58,659 nt of DNA from Mycolicibacterium novocastrense (GCF_001570485.1 NZ_BCTA01000077.1:1-58659); one strand, 5' to 3'; positions 25,945-34,356 are shown, numbered from the stretch's first letter. Notes: generated by a model from the letters alone, not told the origin. Numbers and translations: made by a program.

Positions 25945-26828
25945 AATACGCCGTCGTCGCGCCCGTTGCGGCGGGCGTCACCGCAGACCCCGCCTTCATG
26001 GCCGCGTTCGCCGCGCATCTGGAGGCCTGCGGGTTCGAGTCACTGGTCGTGGTCGAGCACACCGTCCTGATGTCGCGCTACACCAGCGTCTACCCCTACG
26101 ACGAGTCCGGTCGGGTCGAACTGCCCGCCGACTGCGCCGTGCCCGATCCGCTCGACCTGCTCGCCTTCCTGGCCGGTCACACCAGGCGACTCGGGCTGGC
26201 CACCGGCGTGCTCGTGCTGCCCAACCACCACCCGGTGGTGCTGGCCAAGCGGGCGGCCACGGTCGACGTGCTCTCCGGCGGGCGACTGCGGCTGTGCGTG
26301 GGAATGGGTTGGCTCAAAGAGGAGATCGAGGCGTGCGGAGCCGACTTCGCAAGCCGGGGCCGGCGCGCCGACGAGCAACTGGCCGTGCTGCGGCTGCTGT
26401 GGCAGGACCGTCCCGAAGGAGCCGACTTCCACGGCGAGTTCTTCGATTTCGACAACGCCATGTGCTATCCGAAACCTCTGGCGCACATACCGATTCACAT
26501 CGGTGGGCACAGCAGGGCGGCCGCCAGGCGGGCCGGCAGGCTCGGTGACGGGTTCCAACCGCTCGGCGTGGGTGGTGCCGAGTTGGCCGAACTGGTCTCG
26601 CTGATGCGCGAGGAGGCCGAACGATGCGGGCGCGACCCCGATGCGCTGGAGCTCTCGCTCGGACACCTGGTCACCAAGATCGACGCTGAGCGGGCGGCCA
26701 AACTGGAGGCGCACGGTGCGGACCGCGCGATCCTGGCCATGCCGCCGACGACCGATATCGACGAAGCGCGCGACGTGTTGTCCGCATGCGCGCAGCGGCT
26801 CGGGCTGACCTCCATGGGCTCCTCATGA
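25941..26828 (+). CDS. LLM-class F420-dependent oxidoreductase
   Basis: Luciferase-like TIM-barrel oxidoreductase of 295 aa, probably using F420. Typical segments are ESLVVVEHTVLM near residue 35, GLATGVLVLPNHHPVVLAKRAATVD at about 80-105, SGGRLRLCVGMGWLKEEIEACG, and HIPIHIGGHS at about 175-185. The reaction is likely reduction or oxidation of a small organic molecule. Both ends are coupled by 4-bp ATGA overlaps: to the kinase upstream and to the SnoaL-like gene downstream. Confidence 0.88.
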   Translation: MKYAVVAPVAAGVTADPAFMAAFAAHLEACGFESLVVVEHTVLMSRYTSVYPYDESGRVELPADCAVPDPLDLLAFLAGHTRRLGLATGVLVLPNHHPVVLAKRAATVDVLSGGRLRLCVGMGWLKEEIEACGADFASRGRRADEQLAVLRLLWQDRPEGADFHGEFFDFDNAMCYPKPLAHIPIHIGGHSRAAARRAGRLGDGFQPLGVGGAELAELVSLMREEAERCGRDPDALELSLGHLVTKIDAERAAKLEAHGADRAILAMPPTTDIDEARDVLSACAQRLGLTSMGSS

Positions 26829-27385
26829 GGCTCAGTACCGCCGACCGACTGGCGCTGGCCGACCTGGTGCACGTCTACGCCTCGGCCGTCGACGACCGCC
26901 GATTCGACGACGTCGTCGAGCTGTTCACCGAGAACGCCGAGCTGCGGCTGCCCGACCCACCACGCACGCTGGAGCCGGTGCGCCGCCACCATGGCCGCGA
27001 CGGGGTGCGCGCGGCGATGGCCTCGCTGGCCGCTGTGGCCAGGACCGAACATGCGATCGTCGGCGAGGTGTACGCCGCAGCCGACGAAGCCGACTACGCG
27101 CTCGGGCGCATCACCTGTATCGCCCACCATTGGACGGTCAGCGACGGTCAGGCGTCCGATCTGGTGTGGCATCTGCGCTACGACGACGAGTATCTGCGGA
27201 CGCGGGCGGGCTGGCGCATCCACGGTCGCGCATTGACGATCAATGCGATCGAGACTCGGCCGGTGCGTCGTCTGCGATTGCCGCCATCAGGCGGTCCAGT
27301 AGGACCCGCTGACCCTTCAGCAGCTTGGACCGAGCCTGCGCCACGGGGAACCAAGCAGCCCGGTCGATTTCGGGAAACTCCCTGA
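26825..27385 (+). CDS. SnoaL/NTF2-like protein
   Basis: SnoaL-like fold protein of 186 aa as read. The fold covers residues 1-145: ADRLALADLVHVYASAVDDRRFDDVVELF, then GRDGVRAAM, then RAGWRIHGRALTINAIE. Related proteins are ring hydroxylase beta subunits and isomerase-like enzymes, but no catalytic set can be assigned. The last 40 residues are Pro/Gly-rich and run antisense through the end of the NUDIX gene for 146 bp, so the C-terminus may be a read-on extension left by loss of a nearer stop. It is translationally coupled to the LLM gene. Confidence 0.75.
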   Translation: MRLSTADRLALADLVHVYASAVDDRRFDDVVELFTENAELRLPDPPRTLEPVRRHHGRDGVRAAMASLAAVARTEHAIVGEVYAAADEADYALGRITCIAHHWTVSDGQASDLVWHLRYDDEYLRTRAGWRIHGRALTINAIETRPVRRLRLPPSGGPVGPADPSAAWTEPAPRGTKQPGRFRETP

Positions 27386-27740
27386 TCGCGCCAGACCCTT
27401 TTGGCCACTCCATGGTGAAGGTGTTGGAGAAGGTGCCCTCCAGGTCGAGGTCGCCTTGCACCGCGAATGCTGTCACGATCTTGCCGCCGGGTTGTTTGAC
27501 GGGCCCCAACGCGATGCGGGGGCCCTGCGGCGGACGCTTGCCCAGTTCCTCTTCGAATTCGCGGCGCGCGACGGTCCACGGGTCCTCGCCCTCGCCGTAT
27601 TCGCCCTTGGGAATCGACCAGGCCCCTTCGTCCTTGCGCGCCCAGAACGGTCCGCCCGGGTGGCCGATGAGCACCTCGACGTCACCGTCACGCACCCGGT
27701 AGAGCAACAGCCCCGCACTCAACTTCGGCACGTTCCCCAT
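27240..27740 (-). CDS. NUDIX hydrolase
   Basis: NUDIX protein of 166 aa. The NUDIX box starts at GEYGEGEDPWTVARREFEEELG (about residues 45-66) with the REFEEELG metal-binding core intact. The N-terminal LSAGLLLYRV and C-terminal FPVAQARSKLLKGQRVLLDRL segments are typical of the bacterial group often annotated as diadenosine-polyphosphate or NTP pyrophosphohydrolases. The ATG at 27740 is chosen over upstream codons that lack similarity to the fold. Its last 146 bp overlap the SnoaL-like gene on the other strand; the conserved C-terminal helix shows this end is real. Confidence 0.85.
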   Translation of the reverse strand: MGNVPKLSAGLLLYRVRDGDVEVLIGHPGGPFWARKDEGAWSIPKGEYGEGEDPWTVARREFEEELGKRPPQGPRIALGPVKQPGGKIVTAFAVQGDLDLEGTFSNTFTMEWPKGSGAIREFPEIDRAAWFPVAQARSKLLKGQRVLLDRLMAAIADDAPAESRSH

Positions 27741-27824
27741 CTTCCGCGAGCGACCGTGGCTGTACACCGACACGCCGCGTTCGGGCGTACAAAAGCGGTC
27801 GCTCACGGCCGGGAAGGGCGGCGG

Positions 27825-28016
27825 TCAGTACTTGCGGTCGCCCTCGCTGCTGTCGAAGAAGTCCCAGTCGCCGTCGTCGTTCTTGACCTCCATGCGCCAG
27901 CCGAGTTCGGGGTCCGCCTTCTGGTCGACGAACCAGGCATGAGCATCGTCGGCGCTCTCGATGTCCTTGGTGTCGACAACCTCGCCCTTGGGGTTCAGCA
28001 CGCGATAAGTAGCCAT
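27825..28016 (-). CDS. Small conserved hypothetical protein
   Basis: Acidic cytosolic protein of 63 aa of no characterised family. The sequence begins MATYRVLNPKGEVVDT and contains alternating beta-prone segments (WRMEVKNDDGDWDFF) that suggest a small beta or alpha-beta fold. It lies between the NDH-2 and NUDIX genes on the same strand, with 33 bp to the former and 84 bp to the latter. No function can be assigned. Confidence 0.65.
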   Translation of the reverse strand: MATYRVLNPKGEVVDTKDIESADDAHAWFVDQKADPELGWRMEVKNDDGDWDFFDSSEGDRKY

Positions 28017-28049
28017 GCCGACACAATTCCCCGGTTCAACGGGTTTGAA

Positions 28050-29360
28050 TCAGCCCGCTTTCGGCGTCGGGATGCCCTCGCTGGCCGAGAACTGCGCGTC
28101 CTCCTGCGTGGACAGCCCGAACGAGACGACGGACCGGTCGAAGAACAGATCGGTCAGGTAGGCCAGCGTCACCGCCCAGCGGTTGACGAACCGCGGAATC
28201 GCGTACACGTGATAGGCCCGGGTAACGACCTTGGCCGGGAAGCCGGACAACTGGATGTTGAGCGGATTGGCCACGGCGTAACGCGGGCCCAGGTCGACGA
28301 CCAGGCCCATGTTGCGGTGCTTGTAGCGCTTCGGTTTGCCCACGCCGAGGCTGGCTGCGACGTTGCGCGCCAACACCTTTCCCTGCCGCGTGGCGTGCTG
28401 GGCGGTCGGCGGCGTGATCTTGCCGGGCTGTGTGACGTCGGGCACCGCGGCCGCATCGCCCGCGGCGAACACCCCGGGGTGGCCGGGAACCTCGAGTTCG
28501 GTGGTCACTTTCAGCCGGCCGCTCTCGGTCGGCAGCCCCAGCTTCTCGATCAGCGGCGCACCCGTCACCCCGGTGACCCACGCGACGGTATGGGTGCGGA
28601 TCAGCGAATCATCGCTGAGCACAACATGTTCGGCGTGTACCTCCTTGAGCGTCACTCCCAGTCGGACGTCGATGCCGCGCGACTTGAGCACGCGCTGCGC
28701 CGCGGCACCCAGCTTCTCCCCGACTTCCGGCATAACCTGCTCGGCCAGGTCGAGCAACAGGAACTTCACCTCGTTCGGGTCGAAGCCCATCTGATTGGCG
28801 GCCGCGTCGGCCAGCGCCCGCAGTTGCACCGCCAGTTCCGTACCCGAGTACGACGCGCCGACCACGACGATCGTGCGCCGCGCCTGACGGCGGCCGGCAT
28901 CGTCGTCGACATCGGCCAGTTCGAGTTGCTGGAGCACGTGATCGCGCAGATACAGGGCTTCGGCGGTCGACTTGAGACCGCGCGCGTGCTCGGCGAGGCC
29001 GGGCACGTCGAACAGCTTGGTGACCGAACCGGGGGTCAGTACCAGCCGGTCCCATGACAGCGCGCGTGACCGTTCCTCGGGATCGGTGAAGGTGACGGTG
29101 CGTCCTTGGAAGTCGACCTCGTCGACGCGGCCGCGGATCGCCTGCACCCCGCGCAAGGCGTTGGCCAACGGGATCGCGACGAAGCGGGCATCGACCAACC
29201 CGCCGGCGACGTCAGGTAGCAGCGGCGTGTACAGCATGTAGTCGACCGGGGAGATGATCGAGATCTCGACGTCGGAACGCTCTTTGCGCAGTTTCTTGGC
29301 CAGGGTGCGCGCACACTCGAAACCGGTGAATCCGCTGCCGACGATTACCACGGAGGTCAT
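28050..29360 (-). CDS. Type II NADH dehydrogenase-like FAD oxidoreductase
   Basis: Membrane-associated pyridine nucleotide-disulfide oxidoreductase of 436 aa resembling NDH-2 and Rv1812c-type proteins. The FAD loop is VVIVGSGFTGFECARTL at residues 4-20. The NADH loop is TIVVVGASYSGTELAVQL near residue 163, and the second FAD motif is VPGHPGVFAAGDAAAVP near 300. The Ile/Leu-rich C-terminus with amphipathic character fits peripheral membrane attachment and quinone reduction. In M. tuberculosis Rv1812c, near this synteny block, is a related NDH-like protein. The ATG at 29360 faces the divergent gene at 29406 across 45 bp. Confidence 0.85.
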   Translation of the reverse strand: MTSVVIVGSGFTGFECARTLAKKLRKERSDVEISIISPVDYMLYTPLLPDVAGGLVDARFVAIPLANALRGVQAIRGRVDEVDFQGRTVTFTDPEERSRALSWDRLVLTPGSVTKLFDVPGLAEHARGLKSTAEALYLRDHVLQQLELADVDDDAGRRQARRTIVVVGASYSGTELAVQLRALADAAANQMGFDPNEVKFLLLDLAEQVMPEVGEKLGAAAQRVLKSRGIDVRLGVTLKEVHAEHVVLSDDSLIRTHTVAWVTGVTGAPLIEKLGLPTESGRLKVTTELEVPGHPGVFAAGDAAAVPDVTQPGKITPPTAQHATRQGKVLARNVAASLGVGKPKRYKHRNMGLVVDLGPRYAVANPLNIQLSGFPAKVVTRAYHVYAIPRFVNRWAVTLAYLTDLFFDRSVVSFGLSTQEDAQFSASEGIPTPKAG

Positions 29361-29405
29361 GCGCCCGACTGTACGGAACCGCCCCCGTCGGGGAATGCTG
29401 GAGGC

Positions 29406-30218
29406 ATGACGCGCCCGGAACCTCTGCGCCGATTCGACCCGCTCCGACCCCTCGACATGTTGACCGCGTTGTGGTCCTCGGCCGCGGTGACGCCGGTCAC
29501 CACCGGGGCGGCCGCGGCGTACCGAACACTGTTCCTGACGGTCCGCCGACTCGTCGTCGGCAGGCGACTCACCGTCAAACTCGACGAGGGTGATCTGACG
29601 CTGACGGTCACCGAGTTCGACTCGCGCCTTGATGTCCGGGGTCTCTCGGTCGGTCAGCTCAACGACGTACGGCTGGCCGCGCGCGACATTCAGTGCAACG
29701 GGGCGCAGTTCGACCACGCCACCGCGGTGTTGCACAACGTGCACATGCGGCCCACGGCGCCACCGGTGCTGGTCGCCGCGCCCGTCGAACTGACGTTGGA
29801 GATTCCGGCGCCGGTTCTCGACGACGTGTTCCGCTGGGCGGCGCCGCGGCTCTCGGGCGCGGTCGGCGCCGACGGTGTGGCCCGGCTGCGCCTGGCGCGG
29901 CGGCCGGGCGCCGGCCACCTCGAGGTCGACGCACATCTGGACGGCTCGACACTGTGGCTCAAACCACGCTGCCTCACCTTCGGCCGGACACGCTGTCCGC
30001 TTCCGGCCCGGACCCCGGCCTACCCCGTGCGGCTGCCCGAACTGCCGCACGGTGTGCGACTCACCGGAATCAGCTTCGCACCGGGTGTGGTGCGGCTGTC
30101 GGCGTCGGTGGCGGAGTGGCGGATGGACCTGCCGCTGACGAGGCTCGAGGACATCCTCGGCCAGTTGAGCGCAGTCGGCCGTCCACTGCAGCTGAGCCGG
30201 TTGGGGCGCCTACTCTGA
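29406..30218 (+). CDS. DUF2993/LmeA-like lipid-binding protein
   Basis: Protein of 270 aa with the beta-strand repeat layout of DUF2993 proteins: LTVKLDEGDLTLTVTEFDSRLDVRGLSVGQLNDVRLAARDIQCNGAQFDHATAVLHNV reads as alternating short strands in positions 58-112. LmeA of this family takes part in lipomannan elongation and binds phospholipids. No clear signal peptide is present, only a moderately hydrophobic stretch near residues 18-45. The match is by pattern and not by an invariant motif, so the assignment is moderate. It is divergent from the NDH-2-like gene. Confidence 0.6.
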   Translation: MTRPEPLRRFDPLRPLDMLTALWSSAAVTPVTTGAAAAYRTLFLTVRRLVVGRRLTVKLDEGDLTLTVTEFDSRLDVRGLSVGQLNDVRLAARDIQCNGAQFDHATAVLHNVHMRPTAPPVLVAAPVELTLEIPAPVLDDVFRWAAPRLSGAVGADGVARLRLARRPGAGHLEVDAHLDGSTLWLKPRCLTFGRTRCPLPARTPAYPVRLPELPHGVRLTGISFAPGVVRLSASVAEWRMDLPLTRLEDILGQLSAVGRPLQLSRLGRLL

Positions 30219-30407
30219 CAGTGTTTGCGCACACCGAACATCGTTGCGCCGCTTAAAATCTGCCAATCTCCGGTCAATTTCTGCCAGGGAATTAAACCCG
30301 TCTCTTCTTGGTTGCCGCTTATGAGTCGACCGGAACGCGTCCGATCCGAATTTATTTGGTGGAAAGCGGGTTTCGGTGGCTCGCAGACATAGAAAAGAGG
30401 CACGTCA

Positions 30408-30713
30408 ATGAAAAAGATAGGAATTGCAGCCGTAGCGAGCGGACTGGCCGCCGCCCTGATCGGGCTGGCCGCACCGGTGGCCGCCGCACCGTCGGGGTCG
30501 CAGAACGCACAGGACACCATCAACCAGCTCAAATCTGAGGGGTACAGGGTCATCGTCACTCAGGTGGGGACGGCCCCGCTGAGCGAGGCCGAGGTGGTCG
30601 CGGTCCGCGAGGGCCCCACCTTCACCCGGATCGACGCAGGCGCCCCGGTGATCGGGAGCAGCCACAACTACATCACACATCAGGACCGTCTCGTCTACGT
30701 AGACGTCAAGTAG
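30408..30713 (+). CDS. Small secreted mycobacterial protein
   Basis: Exported protein of 101 aa. A textbook signal peptide covers residues 1-27 with cleavage after APVAAA. The 74-residue mature part has no cysteines and begins QNAQDTINQLKSEGYRVIVTQVG, a beta-alpha pattern common to small mycobacterial secreted proteins of unknown function. A purine-rich GAAAAGAGG lies before the ATG. The 189-bp AT-richer region upstream (30219-30407) holds the promoter, and a strong hairpin terminator follows, so it is transcribed alone. Confidence 0.8.
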   Translation: MKKIGIAAVASGLAAALIGLAAPVAAAPSGSQNAQDTINQLKSEGYRVIVTQVGTAPLSEAEVVAVREGPTFTRIDAGAPVIGSSHNYITHQDRLVYVDVK

Positions 30714-30735
30714 CCGGTACTTGAAAGACGGCGCG

Positions 30736-30763
30736 AGAGGGGCACCCGCAGGGGTGCCCCTCT
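30736..30763 (+). terminator. Intrinsic-type hairpin terminator
   Basis: Perfect 12-bp stem AGAGGGGCACCC / GGGTGCCCCTCT with a GCAG loop, located 23 bp after the stop of the small secreted protein gene. Only two T residues end the stem and no long T-tract follows, which is common for mycobacterial L-shaped terminators. Confidence 0.8.
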
Positions 30764-30769
30764 TCGCGT

Positions 30770-31738
30770 ATGGGCACAATCCTCGCTGTGGCCGAACTCG
30801 CCCGGTATCAGGACGGGACCGTATGGGTCGTCATCCTGCTCGACGGCGCCGATCTGGTTTTCTGCACCGATTACGCGGACGGCGAACCGCCGAGGGGCAC
30901 CTCCGAGACCCGCATGCGGGTCGAGGATTTCGTCGCCCGAGGCGAAGGTCCGTGGCCCTGGTACGACCTCGGTCCAAAGCGTGAGGGTGTGTTACGAGCG
31001 CTGGCCGGACTCGATGTCGACCCACCGGAATGGACAGAGCCACTACCACCGGACGTGCTGGACCTGTTTCGCCGGGCGCAGCGCGGCGACTCGGCGGTGA
31101 TCGAGATGCTCGCGATGGGCGCCGATCCCGATCCAGTGGATGCGTGTGGTGCGTCACCGCTCTGGTACGCGGTGCGCTCACCGGGCCTGGGCCTCGCGGT
31201 GGCGCTCATCGATGCGGGGGCCGACGCGGGACGGCGCATCGAGTTGTCGGCCCGCGGTGAGCGCTACACCACGATCCTGCACGAGATCGTGCGCAATGGG
31301 CGCACCGTGGCGCTGAAACACGCCCTGGCCAACGGCGTGTGCCCGGCGCTGCTGGACTCCGAAGGTGCGACACCGCTGCACGTGCTCGGCGGCGACGGCG
31401 ACAACGTCAACCCGGAGTCGGTGCGCGCACTGGTGCGCGCCGGTGCGCCGGTCGACGCCGCGCTGCCCGACGGCACCCAACCCATCGACCGGGCCGCGCG
31501 GCGTCTGCTGCCCGCGACCGTCGCCACACTCGTCGATCACGGTGCCGATCCGGGGCGCGGTCTCGACGCGCTGATGTCGTGGTGGGCGGCCGGGGTGTCG
31601 TGCTGCGTCCAGCGGGCCGGCGTCGTGACCGACGTCGTCGAGGTGCTGCGCACCGCGGGCGCCCAGGTGAGCCAACGTCACCGTGACGCCGCTGCCGCCG
31701 CCGGCGTCGAGCAGGTGACGGCGGCCCTGCGTCGGTGA
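30770..31738 (+). CDS. Ankyrin-repeat protein
   Basis: Protein of about 322 aa. An N-terminal 85-residue domain of unknown type (WVVILLDGADLVFCTDYADG) is followed by ankyrin-like repeats from about residue 90 to 270: AQRGDSAVIEMLAMGADPDPVDACGASPLWYAV, then VALIDAGADAG, EGATPLHVLGGDGDNVNPESVRALVRAGAPVDA and ATVATLVDHGADPGRG. Such repeats mediate protein-protein contacts. The ATG at 30770 directly follows the terminator hairpin; the GTG at 30788 is an equally possible start, and neither has a good ribosome-binding site. Partner unknown. Confidence 0.8.
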   Translation: MGTILAVAELARYQDGTVWVVILLDGADLVFCTDYADGEPPRGTSETRMRVEDFVARGEGPWPWYDLGPKREGVLRALAGLDVDPPEWTEPLPPDVLDLFRRAQRGDSAVIEMLAMGADPDPVDACGASPLWYAVRSPGLGLAVALIDAGADAGRRIELSARGERYTTILHEIVRNGRTVALKHALANGVCPALLDSEGATPLHVLGGDGDNVNPESVRALVRAGAPVDAALPDGTQPIDRAARRLLPATVATLVDHGADPGRGLDALMSWWAAGVSCCVQRAGVVTDVVEVLRTAGAQVSQRHRDAAAAAGVEQVTAALRR

Positions 31739-31796
31739 GGCGTCAAAGCGTGGCCGGATACGTCCGATACGTCGCCATCGGATCCGGCGGCGGCCT

Positions 31797-32162
31797 CTAG
31801 ATTCCGAGGAACGGCAGCGGGATCGGCGAATCACCGTTGCCGATCGACGACACCATCGCGGGGCAGAACATCGAGATCGCGATGCCGGTGAACATGGTTG
31901 CCGGCCCCAGTGACATACCGCCCATTTCGGCGACCTTGGCCGCGACGTTGGCGGCGTTCTGGCCCGGATCGGCGAGCATGGGGCACACCTGTTGGCCCAC
32001 CGCGACCGCACTGTTCGGATCGCTCATGACGACACCGGCCTCCGTCACCGCGTTGATGAACGCGTCGTCGACCGGGTCAGCCTGCGCCGGCGCAGCCACC
32101 AAGGCCGCGGCGGCCAGAAGTCCGGAGGTCAGCGCGAGCGCCGACACGGGTTTGCTAAGCAC
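31797..32162 (-). CDS. DUF732-family secreted protein
   Basis: Small exported protein of 121 aa. A signal peptide with the AAAALVAAPAQA cleavage region is followed by the DUF732 hallmark DPVDDAFINAVTEAGVVMSDPNSAVAVGQQVCPML. Two cysteines (QVCPM and MFCPA) probably form a disulfide. The family is nearly restricted to mycobacteria and relatives; function unknown. The GTG start at 32162 is the first codon upstream of the signal peptide. The 25-bp gap to the upstream gene suggests cotranscription. Confidence 0.85.
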   Translation of the reverse strand: MLSKPVSALALTSGLLAAAALVAAPAQADPVDDAFINAVTEAGVVMSDPNSAVAVGQQVCPMLADPGQNAANVAAKVAEMGGMSLGPATMFTGIAISMFCPAMVSSIGNGDSPIPLPFLGI

Positions 32163-32187
32163 CCGGGAATCCTACGCCGTGGACCCC

Positions 32188-32769
32188 TCAGACGCCCGTC
32201 CAGGCGGTGTCGATGGTGGCGCCCACGTCGATCACCTTGGCCTTCTGGGAGGCCGGGCTGTCGATCTCGCCGGCGACGTGCGCGGCGATGAACCGCCGGA
32301 TCTCGGCGTCGATGCCACCGAGAATGCGCACCACCTCCCCTCGCAGCGACTTGGATGTCACATGGATGGAGATGTCGGAGGCCCGCGGTTTCTCGACGTC
32401 GAGGATCAGCAGCAACGGTTCGGCGGCGCGCGCGGTGGCGTTCAGCGCGATCTCCCCGAAAACCATGAACTTCGGCTTGTCGATGCGCAGATCGACCATC
32501 ATGTCGATCTCCAGCGGGATGCGGATGGCGAACGTGATCAGCGGTCCCACGTGGCGGGTCAGTCGCGGCTCCTGGATCCGCACCTTGGCGGTGACCTTGG
32601 CGATTTTGCCCGGGCCCTGAGCGATGGGTCCCATCTCGAACTCATCGCCGGCGATATCGGCGATGGCGCTGCCGACACGCTGCTCGGTCACGGCGACCTC
32701 GAAGAATCTGCGGCCGAATTCCTCGTAGGTGATCTCGGTGGACTCATCGTCGACAGGCATGGTGCTCAT
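32188..32769 (-). CDS. Conserved mycobacterial hypothetical protein
   Basis: Protein of 193 aa with no signal peptide and no cysteines. It is built of long beta-rich stretches: AKVTAKVRIQEPRLTRHVGPLITFAIRIPLEIDMMVDLRID, then FMVFGEIALNATA, then ASDISIHVTSK. The C-terminus has an amphipathic helix (GGIDAEIRRFIAAHVAGEID). The pattern suggests a tubular lipid-binding or membrane-lipid-transfer type fold, but I do not recognise a family. It is upstream of the DUF732 gene on the same strand. Confidence 0.65.
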   Translation of the reverse strand: MSTMPVDDESTEITYEEFGRRFFEVAVTEQRVGSAIADIAGDEFEMGPIAQGPGKIAKVTAKVRIQEPRLTRHVGPLITFAIRIPLEIDMMVDLRIDKPKFMVFGEIALNATARAAEPLLLILDVEKPRASDISIHVTSKSLRGEVVRILGGIDAEIRRFIAAHVAGEIDSPASQKAKVIDVGATIDTAWTGV

Positions 32770-32890
32770 ACCGTCTCACGCGCCCAACTCGGGCTGCACG
32801 CGACGCGACCGCCGCGACCGAATCGAGACACCTCGTGCACGCCTCCCGCGATGCTTCTGCAACCGTTCCGCGATCCTGTGCGCCGGCCCG

Positions 32891-33073
32891 TCAGGCACCG
32901 TCGTTACTGCGCGCCTCGGCCCCGCTCTCCTCTGCGTCGATGGCGTCGTCGGAGGATGTCTGGCCAACATAGGTGCCGTCGTCGCCGCTGTCCTTACCGG
33001 CGCGGGAGCTCGCCACGTGGTCGTCCTCGGTGACGCCCTCTTCGCTGCTGTCGTCGTCTTCGCGCGGAGTCAT
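32891..33073 (-). CDS. Small acidic disordered protein coupled to a membrane protein
   Basis: Predicted 60-aa protein, very rich in Asp, Glu and Ser (MTPREDDDSSEEGVTEDD) with almost no hydrophobic residues, hence probably disordered. Its ATG overlaps the TGA of the upstream membrane protein by 4 bp (ATGA), which is the main evidence that it is translated. No function is known. Confidence 0.5.
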   Translation of the reverse strand: MTPREDDDSSEEGVTEDDHVASSRAGKDSGDDGTYVGQTSSDDAIDAEESGAEARSNDGA

Positions 33074-33507
33074 GCGGCCGGATTACCCGCGGTGGAGGTG
33101 GTCAAACGGTCGCTCGACGGGGACCGGGGCGGCACGAGCTTGAGCGCCAGGAGCCCGAGCAGCGCCACGATCAGGGCCGGTGTCCCGTACAGCAGGACCC
33201 CCATGGCCAGGGTTGTCGTCGAACCGCTCATCGCGGCGGCGACCACGTGAACGGAGAACGCCCAGCTGGCCATCAGGGCGACGCTCATGACGACCACCGC
33301 GACGGCCAAGCTGCGGGCAGGCCCGTAGTGCCGGTAACCGGTGACAGTGAGCACCGCGACGGTGGGGATGCCCAGGATCGCGGCGGCCATCCACGTCTGG
33401 TCGAGCGTCGCGAGCTGTCCGATCGTCGGCAGGATCAGGCAGGAGGCCAAGACCGCGGCCAGCGCCACGCCCACAACGGCGAACTCGCGTGAATCAGTGT
33501 GTCGCAT
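33070..33507 (-). CDS. Four-helix membrane protein of unknown function
   Basis: Integral membrane protein of about 145 aa with four hydrophobic helices: VVGVALAAVLASCLIL near residue 12, MAAAILGIPTVAVLTV near 40, SLAVAVVVMSVALMASWAF near 67, and MGVLLYGTPALIVALLGLLALKLV near 100. The tail is short and Ser/Thr-rich. The ATG at 33507 fits; a GTG 30 bp upstream is possible. It is coupled to the small acidic protein by a 4-bp overlap. No family is recognised. Confidence 0.7.
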   Translation of the reverse strand: MRHTDSREFAVVGVALAAVLASCLILPTIGQLATLDQTWMAAAILGIPTVAVLTVTGYRHYGPARSLAVAVVVMSVALMASWAFSVHVVAAAMSGSTTTLAMGVLLYGTPALIVALLGLLALKLVPPRSPSSDRLTTSTAGNPAA

Positions 33508-33552
33508 GGTTGCTGAGTTGCCCCGGGTCGAGGACACGAAACGTCGGGTGGT

Positions 33553-34356
33553 TCAGGCCATCGTCGCGGCGTAGTAGCGGATTCGCCTGATCGCGAACGG
33601 GTTCGTCGCCACGTCGGCGATCAGTACGTCGCGCGTCCCGGCGCCTTCGATGCCGCACACCAGGCTCTGACCCGACCCGATCAGTTTGCGGGAGTGGGCG
33701 CCGGTCAGCCGGGACAGCAGTTCTGTGCTGCCCATCGGTGTGTGGTCGCCGGCGGTGATCTGCGCGCCGCCGCCCAACCAGCGCCGCAGCCCGACCTCGT
33801 CACCCGCACGGGCGGCCGCGAGGAATTCCCCGAACCGCCGCTTGCCCTGGGGGCCGACGCCACGGAAGCCGCCCAGAAAACCGAGCGTCCCGACGATGCC
33901 CTGGTTCGTCAGCAGCCCCCGCGACAGCTGGAGCCCGGCGGGCACCGATCGGATCCCCCCGCTGAGGAACTGCCCGACCATCGCCGGGAGCTCCCAATAG
34001 GCTGACAGCTCTGCAATTTTCAGCTCACCTGCGTCCTCGTGGAGGTGGTAGCGCAGGTAGGCGGGGATCCGCATGGTCAAACCCGCGGCCATGTGAACCT
34101 CGAGCTCCAGATCGCGGACGACGGTCGAGCCCACCACGATGTCGACGTCGCGGTGAAACGCGATGTCGCGCGGGCCGATGAAGGTGTCGTAGAAGCGGGT
34201 GATGGCCGTCGGCCCGCGGTGCGGCTGTGCACCCACCGGGTCTTCGACGATCGCGTCGAAGGTGAAGGCGGCGACCCACGCCTGGCGGTCGTGGTCGGCG
34301 ACCGCGGCCGGGGATCGCTCGACGGCGGCCAGGGCGTCGGCCCGGGAGATGGCCAT
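33553..34356 (-). CDS. NTF2/ketosteroid-isomerase-like protein
   Basis: Protein of 267 aa with a duplicated NTF2-like fold. The first copy (residues 5-130) has RADALAAVERSPAAVADHDRQAWVAAF and the EDPVGAQPHRGPTAITRFYDTFIGP pattern. The second, shorter copy starts near KRRFGEFLAAARAGDEVGLRRWL. A candidate catalytic Asp is in EDPVG, but activity cannot be assigned. The central LSGGIRSVPAGLQLSRGLLTNQG region is a hydrophobic linker. Ligand unknown; relatives are common in mycobacterial steroid and lipid clusters. It is divergent from the gene at 34464. Confidence 0.75.
   Translation of the reverse strand: MAISRADALAAVERSPAAVADHDRQAWVAAFTFDAIVEDPVGAQPHRGPTAITRFYDTFIGPRDIAFHRDVDIVVGSTVVRDLELEVHMAAGLTMRIPAYLRYHLHEDAGELKIAELSAYWELPAMVGQFLSGGIRSVPAGLQLSRGLLTNQGIVGTLGFLGGFRGVGPQGKRRFGEFLAAARAGDEVGLRRWLGGGAQITAGDHTPMGSTELLSRLTGAHSRKLIGSGQSLVCGIEGAGTRDVLIADVATNPFAIRRIRYYAATMA

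Noticed and set aside
27456..29057. 533-aa plus-strand frame opposite the NUDIX and NDH-2-like genes
   Set aside because: It is antisense to recognisable conserved genes and has the His/Arg/Gln-rich composition typical of antisense frames.
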